Source of the DNA: CAZLMF01 sp964560565 | GTDB taxonomy: Bacteria; Bacillota; Clostridia; Oscillospirales; Ruminococcaceae | Length of the DNA stretch: 22,233 bases | Assembly (NCBI GenBank): GCA_964560565.1 | Contig: CAZLMF010000020.1 | Span: 1-22,233, forward strand | Reading direction: 5' to 3' | Shown here: in pieces, positions 6,163 through 14,564 of the stretch | Position numbering within the stretch: the first letter of the stretch is position 1 | Layout: every line of letters begins with the position of its first letter | Notes under the pieces: generated by a model | Databases searched by the model: none | The model's input: only the letters and a program-made list of their open reading frames with translations | What the model was told of the DNA's origin: nothing | Made by a program: the position numbers and the translations under genes

Positions 6163-7824
6163 TTGGATATATCGGGAAGCATGCTGCGTGACGCGGTTAT
6201 ATCAGCAGCGAATAGCGTTGCAAACAATAAGAGGAGCGTTGATGAACTTAACGTTTTCCCTGTGCCTGACGGGGACACCGGCACTAATATGTCGATGACT
6301 ATGAGCAACGCATTGCGTGAACTAAAGCGCATTGACGACAATGCCACAGTTACACAGGTTGCAGATGTTACTGCAAGCTCAATGCTCAGGGGCGCAAGAG
6401 GAAATTCAGGTGTAATTCTATCGCTGCTATTTCGTGGATTTTCAAAGGGGATGCACTCAAAGCGTACTGCCACCGCTGAGGACTTGTCTAAAGCCCTTGC
6501 GATAGGCGTTGACTCTGCCTATAAGGCGGTAATGAAGCCCACTGAGGGGACAATTCTCACAGTTGCAAGAGTTGCGGCAGAGAATGCTAATGCCTTAATT
6601 GGCTTAAATTCTGAGGTTGACCCTGTTAATCTATGGGCAAGAGTTGTTGAAACTGCGCAGGAAACCCTTGACAAGACACCGCAGATGCTACCTGTACTTG
6701 CAAAAGCAGGGGTTGTAGACGCAGGCGGCAAGGGGCTTGTGATTATATTTGATGCGATGCTGTCTGTCTTTAGAGGCAATGGAATAATCGAGGTTGAGGA
6801 CGAAGCGTCAAAACCTATATATGTAAAGCGTGAGGGCAGCTTAAGCGCCCCGGGCGAGGCTGACGGCGAGATTACATTCACCTATTGCACTGAGTTCATA
6901 GTAAATAGGGAATATGGGGGCAAGGACCCGCTTTTGCTTAGAGCTTTCCTTGAAACCATTGGTGACAGCGTTGTCGTTGTGGATGATGAGGAAATTATAA
7001 AGATTCACGTGCATACAGATCACCCCGGCAAGGCATTTGAGGAGGGACTTCTCTTTGGTAGCCTAACGGCGATGAAGGTCGAGAATATGCGTGAGCAGCA
7101 TGAAGAAAAGGTGCGTGAAGCAAAGCTTGCTAGGGAGCAGGACTTTATCCCTGTGCCACCTGAGAAGCGTTACGGCTTTGTTGCTGTTGCGGCAGGGGCA
7201 GGCGTGGAAACAATCTTTACAGACCTTGGTGTGGACTGCGTTGTAAAGGGCGGACAAACCATGAACCCTTCAACTGAGGATATTTTGCGTGCTATTCATT
7301 CAACACCTGCGGAAATAGTTTTTGTATTGCCTAACAATAAAAACATAATCATGGCGGCGGAGCAGACTGTAAGCCTTGCAGACAGGAGGGTTTGTGTACT
7401 GCAAACCCGAACAATACCTCAGGGAATATCAGCTATGCTGGCGTTTGACGCAGAGGCGGATTTTAACCGCAACCGCATTGATATGACAAAGGCATTTGAC
7501 AAGGTTTCAACAGGGCAGATTACCTTTGCAGCCCGTGATAGCGATTATGACGGCCATGATATTAAGCAGGGCGAGATACTTGCACTTGATAATGGCAAGC
7601 TTGCATTTACAGAGCGTGATGTCACAAAGGCAGCTGTCAAGCTTACAAAGCGCCTTACAAAATCGGATGCACAGTTTATTACTATAATCTACGGCTCGGA
7701 TGTAACGGAGGAAAATGCAATTGCACTCCATCAGACAATCCAAGCAAAAGCAGGCTCAGGGGTTGAAGTAACCCTTGTAAACGGCGGCCAGCCAATATAC
7801 TACTATATAATATCAGTTGAATAG
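6163..7824 (+). CDS. fakA: FakA-like DhaL/DAK-domain kinase, YloV
   Basis: A 553-residue protein matching YloV/FakA in length. FakA phosphorylates fatty acids held by FakB partners, giving acyl-phosphate for phospholipid synthesis. The N-terminal DhaL domain (about 1-200) carries PVPDGDTGTNM (33-43; Asp residues bind Mg-ATP), LRGARGNSGV (75-84) and a GVVDAGGKG loop near 183-191. The middle region contains an HVHTDHPG segment, and the C-terminal half is the FakA-specific fatty-acid-kinase region. The start is TTG at 6163, with AAGGAGAG about 7 bases upstream. No DegV/FakB gene is in the window, so fatty acid as the substrate is inferred from family. It is followed by a terminator hairpin before recG. 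Confidence 0.93.
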   Translation: MDISGSMLRDAVISAANSVANNKRSVDELNVFPVPDGDTGTNMSMTMSNALRELKRIDDNATVTQVADVTASSMLRGARGNSGVILSLLFRGFSKGMHSKRTATAEDLSKALAIGVDSAYKAVMKPTEGTILTVARVAAENANALIGLNSEVDPVNLWARVVETAQETLDKTPQMLPVLAKAGVVDAGGKGLVIIFDAMLSVFRGNGIIEVEDEASKPIYVKREGSLSAPGEADGEITFTYCTEFIVNREYGGKDPLLLRAFLETIGDSVVVVDDEEIIKIHVHTDHPGKAFEEGLLFGSLTAMKVENMREQHEEKVREAKLAREQDFIPVPPEKRYGFVAVAAGAGVETIFTDLGVDCVVKGGQTMNPSTEDILRAIHSTPAEIVFVLPNNKNIIMAAEQTVSLADRRVCVLQTRTIPQGISAMLAFDAEADFNRNRIDMTKAFDKVSTGQITFAARDSDYDGHDIKQGEILALDNGKLAFTERDVTKAAVKLTKRLTKSDAQFITIIYGSDVTEENAIALHQTIQAKAGSGVEVTLVNGGQPIYYYIISVE

Positions 7825-7850
7825 ACAGGCGATTAGCCAATCTATATAAA
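7822..7850 (+). promoter_or_regulatory. Candidate recG promoter overlapping the upstream terminator
   Basis: TAGACA (7822-7827, sharing the yloV stop codon) and TATAAA (7845-7850) have a 17-base spacer and differ from consensus at one position each. The -10 overlaps the left arm of the terminator hairpin at 7848. The start point would fall near the hairpin loop, so the new transcript would not fold the terminator. Confidence 0.5.
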
Positions 7851-7870
7851 GCCTGCATTTTGCAGGCTTT
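7848..7870 (+). terminator. Terminator between yloV and recG
   Basis: A 10-bp perfect stem (AAAGCCTGCA / TGCAGGCTTT) with a three-base TTT loop lies 23 bases after the yloV stop. The T tract is short (three Ts, inside the stem arm, then TGT), so termination may be partial and some readthrough into recG is possible. Confidence 0.75.
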
Positions 7871-7899
7871 TGTACTTATTCGGCGTGGAGGTGGGTAAA

Positions 7900-9942
7900 T
7901 TGCATAGGAAATGGGACAAACCCATTACAGCACTAAAGGGTGTTGGGGCAAAAAGGGCGCAGCTATATGAAAAGCTCGACATCACAACAATATGGGAGCT
8001 AATGCGCTATTATCCACGCACTTATATTGATTATAGTGCGCCAAAAGCCATTGCGGAAGCCATAATAGGCGAAAGTGAGGTAATAAGTGGGTATGTAAAA
8101 CGCAAGCTTACGCCTCAGCTTGTGCGCAGGGGGATGGAGCTTTATAAATTCATTTTCAGCGACGGGGATGCGGATTTAACTGTCACGCTGTTCAATCAGA
8201 AGTTTGCTTTTGAAAACATTGTTTTAGGCAAGGAATATATACTCTACGGTAAAGTCATGGGGAATGTGTTTCGCAGGGAGATGACCTCACCTAGCTTTAT
8301 TGAGAAGGACGAGCCTGCGAAACTACAACCGATTTATCCGCTTACACAAGGGATTACACAGCCGATTTTATACCGCAATATAAGAAGTGCATTGGAACTT
8401 TTCGGGGATAAGATTGAGGAACCGTTACCCCAGAGGATTTTACAGGAATACAGCCTTTGCGAACTTCAATATGCAGTCGAAAGTATTCACTTCCCAAAGG
8501 ACAGGGAGGCTTATGAAAGCGCAAAAAGAAGGCTTGCCTTTGAGGAACTACTGAGCCTACAACTTGGGCTTGTACAGCTTAAAGGGCGCAATCGCGACCT
8601 TTCGGGGTCGGTAATGAAGCCTTTGGGGATTGAGAATTATTATGCTTCACTGCCATTTGAACTTACAAATGCGCAAAAACGTGCTGTTACGGAGTGCATA
8701 AATGATATGCAAAAGCCCAATCCGATGAATAGGCTTTTACAAGGCGATGTCGGCAGCGGTAAGACCGCAGTTGCGGCGGCGGCATGCTATTTTTGCCACC
8801 TAAACGGGCATCAATCGGCTTTTATGGCACCGACGGAGATTTTATGTACACAGCATTATCAAACGCTAAATGCATTTTTAGAGCCACTGGGTGTGAAGTG
8901 CTGTTTATTGGTGGGCTCGCTTTCTCAAAAGGAAAAGAATGCGATTAAGGCGGACATTGCAAGTGGCGAATACTCGGTTATAGTGGGCACTCACGCCCTC
9001 ATTCAACAAAGCACGCAATTTAGGAGATTAGGGCTTGTAATAACCGATGAGCAGCATAGATTTGGGGTTGCACATAGGGCAAGGCTTGCAGAAAAAGGGG
9101 ACAATCCCCATTCTCTTGTTATGTCAGCGACACCGATACCACGCACTCTAGCGCTCATAATCTATGGCGACCTTGATATTTCTGTGCTTGATGAGCTGCC
9201 AAAGGGGAGAATACCTATCGAAACCTACGCTGTAGACGGCGGCAAGCGCAAAAGAGTGTATGCATTTATTCGCAAGCATATTGCCATGGGCAGGCAAGCT
9301 TATATAGTTTGCCCTGCGATAGAAGAAAGTGAAATGGAGCTTGCATCAGCGGTTAAATACGCAGATGAGCTTACTAAAGGAGAGTTTGCAGGGGTTGAGG
9401 TTGGGCTTTTGCATGGGAAGTTGCCTGCTACTCAAAAGGACAGTACCATGGGCAGATTTAAGCAGGGGGAAATAAAACTGCTTGTTTCCACTACTGTTAT
9501 CGAGGTGGGAGTGGATGTGCCTAATGCGGTGGTAATGCTAATTGAAAATGCCGAGAGATTTGGGCTTTCACAGTTGCATCAACTGCGTGGGCGTGTTGGC
9601 AGGGGGAAAGACCAATCCTACTGCATACTTATGTCGGATAACAGGTCGGAGACGAATTTACAAAGGCTGAAGATAATGATGGACACCAATGATGGTTTTG
9701 CAATTTCCGAGGAGGACTTAAAGCTGCGTGGGCCGGGCGACTTCTTTGGGCATAAGCAGCATGGACTGCCGAAGCTTAGAATTGCGGATATGAGCAGTGA
9801 TATGGATATACTTAGGCAGACACAAGCCCTTGCAAGGCAGGTAATTGAGGTTGATGCCGACCTTAGCTTGCCAGAGCATAATGGACTTCGCAGGTTGGTG
9901 GAGGATTTGTTTGAGCAAGGCGAGGAGCAGGGTTTTAACTAA
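7900..9942 (+). CDS. recG: ATP-dependent DNA helicase RecG
   Basis: A superfamily 2 helicase that regresses stalled replication forks and branch-migrates Holliday junctions. At 680 residues it is full length. It has an N-terminal wedge/OB domain (about 50-160), Walker A GDVGSGKT (282-289), motif Ia (MAPTEILCTQH), motif II DEQH (383-386), motif III SATPIPRT (409-416), helicase motifs V-VI (STTVIEVGVDVPNA and QLRGRVGRG, ending near 569), and the C-terminal RecG signature LKLRGPGDFFGHKQHG. I choose TTG 7900 over TTG 7870 because GGAGGTGGG (7887-7895) precedes it, whereas 7870 lies inside the terminator. The neighbours yloU and yloV match Bacillota order. Confidence 0.97.
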   Translation: MHRKWDKPITALKGVGAKRAQLYEKLDITTIWELMRYYPRTYIDYSAPKAIAEAIIGESEVISGYVKRKLTPQLVRRGMELYKFIFSDGDADLTVTLFNQKFAFENIVLGKEYILYGKVMGNVFRREMTSPSFIEKDEPAKLQPIYPLTQGITQPILYRNIRSALELFGDKIEEPLPQRILQEYSLCELQYAVESIHFPKDREAYESAKRRLAFEELLSLQLGLVQLKGRNRDLSGSVMKPLGIENYYASLPFELTNAQKRAVTECINDMQKPNPMNRLLQGDVGSGKTAVAAAACYFCHLNGHQSAFMAPTEILCTQHYQTLNAFLEPLGVKCCLLVGSLSQKEKNAIKADIASGEYSVIVGTHALIQQSTQFRRLGLVITDEQHRFGVAHRARLAEKGDNPHSLVMSATPIPRTLALIIYGDLDISVLDELPKGRIPIETYAVDGGKRKRVYAFIRKHIAMGRQAYIVCPAIEESEMELASAVKYADELTKGEFAGVEVGLLHGKLPATQKDSTMGRFKQGEIKLLVSTTVIEVGVDVPNAVVMLIENAERFGLSQLHQLRGRVGRGKDQSYCILMSDNRSETNLQRLKIMMDTNDGFAISEEDLKLRGPGDFFGHKQHGLPKLRIADMSSDMDILRQTQALARQVIEVDADLSLPEHNGLRRLVEDLFEQGEEQGFN

Positions 9943-9966
9943 CATAAATGAATTCGAGGAGAACAT

Positions 9967-10686
9967 ATGCCGAGATTTTTTGTTGACAATGTGTCCGATG
10001 GGATGGCACATATAACAGGTGAGGATGCAAAGCATATTACAAGGTCACTGCGCTCAAGGGTGGGTGATGTTATCACTCTTTGCGACAGCACGGGCAAGGT
10101 GATGACCTGCGAGATTGAAAGCCTTGGGGATGAGGTTCTTGCAAGGGTGATAGAAAGCTTTGAAAGTGGAGCGGAGCCGTCACTGCATTTGCATTTATTT
10201 CAAGCACTCACTAAGGGTGATAAGCTTGAACTTGTAATACAAAAGGCAGTAGAGTTGGGTGCAGGGGAGATAACCCCTATTCTTACAAGGCGATGTGTAT
10301 CAAGACCTGATAAGGCTTCGGCAGGGAAAAAGCTTGTGCGGTGGCAAAAGATTGCGCAAGAGGCTGCAAAGCAAGCAGGGCGAGGAATTATTCCTACCGT
10401 CAACCCCGTTATAAACTTTGAGGAAGCAATTACCATGATGAAGCAAGCACAGCGGGGCATACTATTCTATGAGGGGGGCGGAGAGCAGCTGAATGGGATT
10501 GTTAAGGAGCAGCTGCAAAGCCTTGGGATAATGGTTGGCAGTGAGGGCGGATTTGATGATGAGGAAGTTGCACTGGCAAAAAGAGAGGGCATTCATATTG
10601 CAACTCTTGGCAAGCGCATACTGCGCTGTGAAACTGCACCGATTGCCGCCATTTCAATTATTATGAACCTTACTGGAAATATATAA
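9967..10686 (+). CDS. rsmE: 16S rRNA (uracil-1498-N3)-methyltransferase
   Basis: A SPOUT-class, SAM-dependent enzyme that methylates U1498 of 16S rRNA. It has 239 residues. The N-terminal PUA-like part shows MPRFFVDN and a HITRSLRSRVGD block. The SPOUT part shows LELVIQKAVELGAGEITPIL, RWQKIAQEAAKQAGRG, the SAM-binding GSEGGFDDEEV, and the C-terminal knot segment LGKRILRCETAPIAAISII. The ATG at 9967 follows GAGGAGA by 5 bases, 24 bases after the recG stop, so the two are probably cotranscribed. The usual partner prmA is absent; following recG is less common. Confidence 0.95.
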   Translation: MPRFFVDNVSDGMAHITGEDAKHITRSLRSRVGDVITLCDSTGKVMTCEIESLGDEVLARVIESFESGAEPSLHLHLFQALTKGDKLELVIQKAVELGAGEITPILTRRCVSRPDKASAGKKLVRWQKIAQEAAKQAGRGIIPTVNPVINFEEAITMMKQAQRGILFYEGGGEQLNGIVKEQLQSLGIMVGSEGGFDDEEVALAKREGIHIATLGKRILRCETAPIAAISIIMNLTGNI

Positions 10687-10708
10687 ATATAAAATTATCC
10701 AAAAACTA

Positions 10709-10737
10709 TTGATATAAAGCTTGCTTTATATTATAAT
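10709..10737 (+). promoter_or_regulatory. Promoter of the small acidic membrane protein gene
   Basis: TTGATA (10709-10714), a 17-base spacer and a perfect TATAAT (10732-10737). The spacer contains a short inverted repeat (ATAAAGC / GCTTTAT, 10714-10730). Confidence 0.75.
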
Positions 10738-10780
10738 AAACATATCAGTTGTTATTATTCTACAAGAAATGAGGGATTAT

Positions 10781-11071
10781 ATGAAAAAGGGATTTACCTT
10801 TATGGTGATTGCTTTGCTCGCAGCAGCTGCCGGTGCGGTTATTGCACTGCTTGCTTTGAAAAAACGCAACGAATGCAGCGATGATGATTTTGAGCTTACT
10901 GACAGTGTCTTTTTTGAGGATGATGAGGATACTGATGAGTGCGATGACTATACCTGCGCATGCTATGAATCGGACGAAACCACGGTGGACGAGCCTATGG
11001 CTGAGGAATCAGCGATTGATATTCTTACTACTCCTATTACACCTACTGCACCTACTATAGATGAGGAATAG
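10781..11071 (+). CDS. Small single-pass membrane protein with acidic Cys-containing tail, unknown function
   Basis: A 96-residue protein that I do not recognise. MKKG is followed by a hydrophobic Ala/Leu-rich helix (about residues 5-26) and a KKR stop-transfer, so it is probably N-terminally anchored. The tail orientation is uncertain: the positive residues lie on both sides. Residues 32-77 are strongly acidic (SDDDFE, FEDDEDTDECDD, YESDETTVDE) with four cysteines at 32, 54, 59 and 61 (a C-x4-C-x-C cluster). The end is Thr/Pro/Ile-rich (ILTTPITPTAPTIDEE). I choose ATG 10781 because GAGGG lies 5 bases upstream; an in-frame ATG at 10769 is possible. It has its own promoter and terminator, so it is a stand-alone gene. 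Confidence 0.75.
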   Translation: MKKGFTFMVIALLAAAAGAVIALLALKKRNECSDDDFELTDSVFFEDDEDTDECDDYTCACYESDETTVDEPMAEESAIDILTTPITPTAPTIDEE

Positions 11072-11095
11072 CAAGAAATTTACCAAAATAATAAT

Positions 11096-11130
11096 GCCGC
11101 CCGTAATAAACGGGCGGCAGTTTTATTTTA
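11096..11130 (+). terminator. Intrinsic terminator between convergent genes
   Basis: An 8-bp GC-only stem (GCCGCCCG / CGGGCGGC) with a seven-base loop is followed by AGTTTTATTTTATTTG. It ends the acidic membrane protein gene. On the minus strand the same hairpin lies just after the glycosyltransferase stop codon with an AT-rich but poorer tail. Confidence 0.9.
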
Positions 11131-12072
11131 TTTGTTGATATATTGCTGAATAATGTACTTTGGGCGATCCTTGACTTCCTTGTAGATTTTGCCGATATAT
11201 TCGCCGATTACACCTAGAGAAAGCAGCTGAATACCGCCAATCATCCATATTGACATAACAAGAGTAGTCCAGCCGGGGACAGTCTTGTCAAGGAACTTGA
11301 GTACAAGGAAATATACCAGCATAGCAAGGCTTGCAAGGAAAATCATAAGCCCGATGGTTGTGACAAGCCTAATTGGCTTAATACTAAATGAGGTAATTCC
11401 ATCAAGGGCAAAGTTTAGCATCTTGCGAAGTGGGTACTTGCTTTCCCCTGCGAAGCGCTCCTTGCGCTCATATTCAACCACACCGCTTGTGTAGCCTATC
11501 AGTGGGACAATGCCACGCAAAAAGAGGTTGACTTCGCGAAATTCGGCTAGGCCTTCAACCGCACGCTTGGACATCAAGCGATAATCCGCGTGGTCGTCAA
11601 TGATTTCCACGCCCATTGAGCGCATAATGGAGTAAAAACCGTGGGCGGTATTGCGCTTGAAGAATGTATCGGTTTTGCGAGCACTGCGAACACCGTATAC
11701 CACGTCACAGCCGTCATTATACTTTTCAATAAAGCGGTCAATAGCATCAATATCGTCCTGTAAATCCGCATCAAGGGAAATAGTGATGTCAGCTACCTCC
11801 TTTGCGGTCATAAGCCCTGCAAGAAGTGCATTTTGGTGCCCCATGTTGCGGGCAAGCTTTATTCCGGCAAAGTAGCTGTTGCCTTCGTGAAGGTCAGTGA
11901 TCATTTCCCAAGTCTTATCTTTACTGCCGTCATCAACGAGTAAAATACGGCTTTCATCGGATACAATGCCACGCTCAACCAATGAGGTAAGCTTGCAAAG
12001 CAGCTGAGTGGAGGTTTCAGGTAAAACTTCCTCCTCGTTATAGCAGGGCACGACTAGGTATAAGGTTTCCAA
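11128..12072 (-). CDS. GtrB/DPM1-type family 2 glycosyltransferase
   Basis: A 314-residue membrane enzyme that probably moves a sugar from a nucleotide-sugar to undecaprenyl phosphate on the inner face of the membrane. The GT-A domain (1-230) shows VVPCYNEEE (7-15), LVDDGSKDKT (45-54), LARNMGHQNALLAGL (73-87), the metal-binding DADLQDD (101-107) and an ADYRLMSK acceptor-loop block. Two membrane helices follow (about 234-257 and 268-291), as in GtrB/CsbB proteins, then a basic tail. The start is TTG at 12072, with GGAG 11 bases upstream (long spacing). It lies 14 bases after the GGDEF-EAL gene and probably shares its transcript. No GtrA flippase or acceptor transferase is nearby, so sugar and target are unknown. 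Confidence 0.9.
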   Translation of the reverse strand: METLYLVVPCYNEEEVLPETSTQLLCKLTSLVERGIVSDESRILLVDDGSKDKTWEMITDLHEGNSYFAGIKLARNMGHQNALLAGLMTAKEVADITISLDADLQDDIDAIDRFIEKYNDGCDVVYGVRSARKTDTFFKRNTAHGFYSIMRSMGVEIIDDHADYRLMSKRAVEGLAEFREVNLFLRGIVPLIGYTSGVVEYERKERFAGESKYPLRKMLNFALDGITSFSIKPIRLVTTIGLMIFLASLAMLVYFLVLKFLDKTVPGWTTLVMSIWMIGGIQLLSLGVIGEYIGKIYKEVKDRPKYIIQQYINK

Positions 12073-12086
12073 TAGAATTCACGCTC

Positions 12087-14384
12087 CTATAAACTTATAT
12101 ATAAGCTCTCAAAAACATCGGACGGGCAGGGCTTACCATAATAATAGCCTTGTGCAAAGTCGCAGTTGATGGTGTTTAGAAAATCCACCTGTCCGGCGGT
12201 TTCAACTCCTTCAGCAAGCGTCTTGAGGTTCATAGATTTTGCAAGTCCGATAATTGCGGATATTATGTATTTTGAGGTGTTGTTGGTTTCTACGTCAATA
12301 ATAAGACTACGATCAATTTTAAGTATGTTGATGGGTACAAGTTTAAGTGAACTAAGGGAGGAATAGCCTGTGCCAAAGTCGTCCATTGAAACATGACAGC
12401 CAAGCCTTTGGATTTCTCCCAGTATTTCTACGGTTTTGTTTATGTCCTTGATTGCCATTGTTTCGGTAAGCTCAATTTCCAGCAAATCTGGTTGTAAATT
12501 ACTTTCTTTAAGTACATCTCGGATTAGGGCGACTAAATCAGTTTGGTAGAACATTGCTTGGGATATGTTGACCGACACTGCAATGGGTGGGTGACCTAAG
12601 TCCTGCCACTGCTTGCACTGGTGGCAAGCCTCTCTCATGCCCCATTCGTCAAGCTTTGTAATAAGCCCGATTTCCTCGGCAACAGGGATGAATACTCCAG
12701 GTGATATAATGCCCTTAGTTGGATGGTTCCAGCGCATAAGCGCCTCAACGCCAATAAGCTTGCTTGTCTTTATATCAATTTTAGGCTGATAGTAAAGGGA
12801 GAACTCGCCTTTAATATATGCCTCGCGAATTTCCTCCTCGAGAATGTCACGGTCTATAATAAGCTGACGTACATCTTGACTAAAAAACTGAGTGTTGCCA
12901 TAGGTGGAGGTCTTTGCAACGGTAAGCGCCATGCTGGCTTTCTCAAACATGGAGGTGATAGCGCTGCCCTCGGGGTCACTGAGGCAAGCACCGATGCTTA
13001 TGCTTACTGCCTCTTTTATCGTAAGGCTTTGTTCAAGCCCTGATACTGCGTTTTCTAGGCTTTCGCAAAAGGCCTCAGCTTCATCTTGTGAGAGTACAGG
13101 CAAAATCAGCCCAAAGTCATCTGCGCCTAAGCGTGCAAAAAACACATCATCACCAATTATGTTTGTTACAGTAGCCGCCACGGACCTCAGCAACTCATCT
13201 CCTGCGGCATAACCTGATAGGTTGTTGACTCGCTTAAAGCGGTCAATGTCAAAGTAGATAAGAGCAGCGAGTTTATATTGCTGATGTATATTTTCAAGAA
13301 CTTGATTTCCGTTTGTCAGGAAGCATCTGCGGTTTGGTAGCTTAGTAAGCTCGTCCTCAAAAGTGGTTTTATCTATAAGCTCGGAGATTTCCTTTTGCTG
13401 ATTTATATTGATAATAGCACCGATAATGCGAATTACATTTCCGTAGCTATCTTTTGTGGACTTAAATTTCAGCATAAAGCAGCTATAGCTTTCAGCGTCA
13501 ATTCTCATGCGAGCCTCTATGCCAAAGGAGAGCTTTTTGCCGGTCTTCAGCTTGTTTAGCTCGGATAAATAATCAGATAAATCATCGGGATGAATATGAG
13601 CCCTAAAGTCAGGGACCGTTATTATATCATCTTTTGGAAAACCTAAAAGCGCATGGGCATTTTCAGATAGGTGTAGATTATTATGCTCCCCCATATCATA
13701 CATCAATATACCAATTTCAGCTGATTCCATTGCAAGGGAATGCATTTCCTCGTTTAGTTTGAGCCTTTTATTAGTTTCCATCAGCTCGTTTTTGAGGTTG
13801 ACAGCGTCGGATATGTCAGTGGAAATGGAAAGTATGTAGTAGTCATCCTTACCGCTGGGGTTTAGCTTGACGCTATTAAATACAACGTGGTGAAGTTCCC
13901 CATCGGTAGAGGTAAAGCAAAACTGGTGACCTCGTGGGTCTAGGGCGTTGGTTAGCATTCGTGCCTTTGGAGGCACCTCGTCAAAGCTAATCCTTGACTT
14001 GTCATTATCGCCAAAAAGCTTTTTAACAAAGGAGGAGTCTAGGGTATGCTTGTCCTTGTCAATGGTGGTATGAGCATACTCGTTAAACTCGGTATAGGTA
14101 AGAGCTGTGTTCCAAAGGATAACAAGGGAGTTTGTGCTTTTAAGCATGGTGTTGTAAAGCTTATGCTGCTGTCGTAATCGATAGTGCAGTTTCGTGTATA
14201 CAAATACAAAAAAAGCGCACAAAAGCAATACCAACCCGAGCATTGAAGCGATAATTAGCACATCAAGCTCAGTCAATGAAAGTTTATCTGACCTGAAAAT
14301 GAAATGAAATAAAAGCTGTATACTTGGGGTGATTAGGAGTAAAACAATTAGAATAGTTATAATAACTTTCAGACGCTTTCCCAT
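12087..14384 (-). CDS. Membrane PAS-PAS-GGDEF-EAL protein, probable c-di-GMP phosphodiesterase
   Basis: A 765-residue protein with two N-terminal membrane helices (about 7-30 and 42-64), a PAS-like domain (about 80-195), a clearer second PAS domain (about 212-332), a GGDEF domain (335-505) and an EAL domain (515-760). The GGDEF motif reads GADDF (420-424), and the usual GHxxGD is GYAAGD, so cyclase activity is doubtful. The EAL site looks complete: EALMRW (547-552), VNIS (605-608), ELTE (638-641), DDFGTGYSS (668-676), KIDRS (689-693), AEGVET (724-729) and QGYYYGKP (745-752). It therefore probably degrades c-di-GMP, with the GGDEF domain perhaps a GTP-sensing regulator (inference). It has its own promoter and is cotranscribed with the glycosyltransferase. 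Confidence 0.93.
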   Translation of the reverse strand: MGKRLKVIITILIVLLLITPSIQLLFHFIFRSDKLSLTELDVLIIASMLGLVLLLCAFFVFVYTKLHYRLRQQHKLYNTMLKSTNSLVILWNTALTYTEFNEYAHTTIDKDKHTLDSSFVKKLFGDNDKSRISFDEVPPKARMLTNALDPRGHQFCFTSTDGELHHVVFNSVKLNPSGKDDYYILSISTDISDAVNLKNELMETNKRLKLNEEMHSLAMESAEIGILMYDMGEHNNLHLSENAHALLGFPKDDIITVPDFRAHIHPDDLSDYLSELNKLKTGKKLSFGIEARMRIDAESYSCFMLKFKSTKDSYGNVIRIIGAIININQQKEISELIDKTTFEDELTKLPNRRCFLTNGNQVLENIHQQYKLAALIYFDIDRFKRVNNLSGYAAGDELLRSVAATVTNIIGDDVFFARLGADDFGLILPVLSQDEAEAFCESLENAVSGLEQSLTIKEAVSISIGACLSDPEGSAITSMFEKASMALTVAKTSTYGNTQFFSQDVRQLIIDRDILEEEIREAYIKGEFSLYYQPKIDIKTSKLIGVEALMRWNHPTKGIISPGVFIPVAEEIGLITKLDEWGMREACHQCKQWQDLGHPPIAVSVNISQAMFYQTDLVALIRDVLKESNLQPDLLEIELTETMAIKDINKTVEILGEIQRLGCHVSMDDFGTGYSSLSSLKLVPINILKIDRSLIIDVETNNTSKYIISAIIGLAKSMNLKTLAEGVETAGQVDFLNTINCDFAQGYYYGKPCPSDVFESLYISL

Positions 14385-14434
14385 AACGCAAATCCTTTCT
14401 TGTGTGAAAAAGCAATATTTTGCCGCATCATGCG

Positions 14435-14447
14435 TAACATATTGTTA
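14435..14447. promoter_or_regulatory. Operator-like palindrome at the GGDEF-EAL transcription start
   Basis: TAACA-TAT-TGTTA is a perfect palindrome directly downstream of the -10 (14448-14453 on the minus strand), covering the expected start point. The position suits a repressor. The regulator is unknown. Confidence 0.4.
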
Positions 14448-14476
14448 ATTATATCACATGATTTTTCTTATTACAA
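14448..14476 (-). promoter_or_regulatory. Promoter of the GGDEF-EAL / glycosyltransferase operon
   Basis: On the minus strand TTGTAA (14471-14476), a 17-base spacer and TATAAT (14448-14453) with a TGA extended -10. The leader is about 55 bases and contains AGAAAGGAT before the ATG at 14384. Confidence 0.75.
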
Positions 14477-14512
14477 TGGATTTAGTGCTTTTTAATCGAA
14501 TGTTTCGGCAAA

Positions 14513-14556
14513 AAAAGCGCAAAATAAGCTGTCCTTTTTATCAGACAGCTTATTTT
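14513..14556 (-). terminator. Intrinsic terminator of the dCache-GGDEF-EAL gene
   Basis: A 13-bp perfect stem (AAAATAAGCTGTC / GACAGCTTATTTT, 14521-14533 and 14544-14556) is followed on the minus strand by GCGC and seven Ts. It separates this gene from the next minus-strand operon. Confidence 0.85.
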
Positions 14557-14564
14557 GGGGAGGT

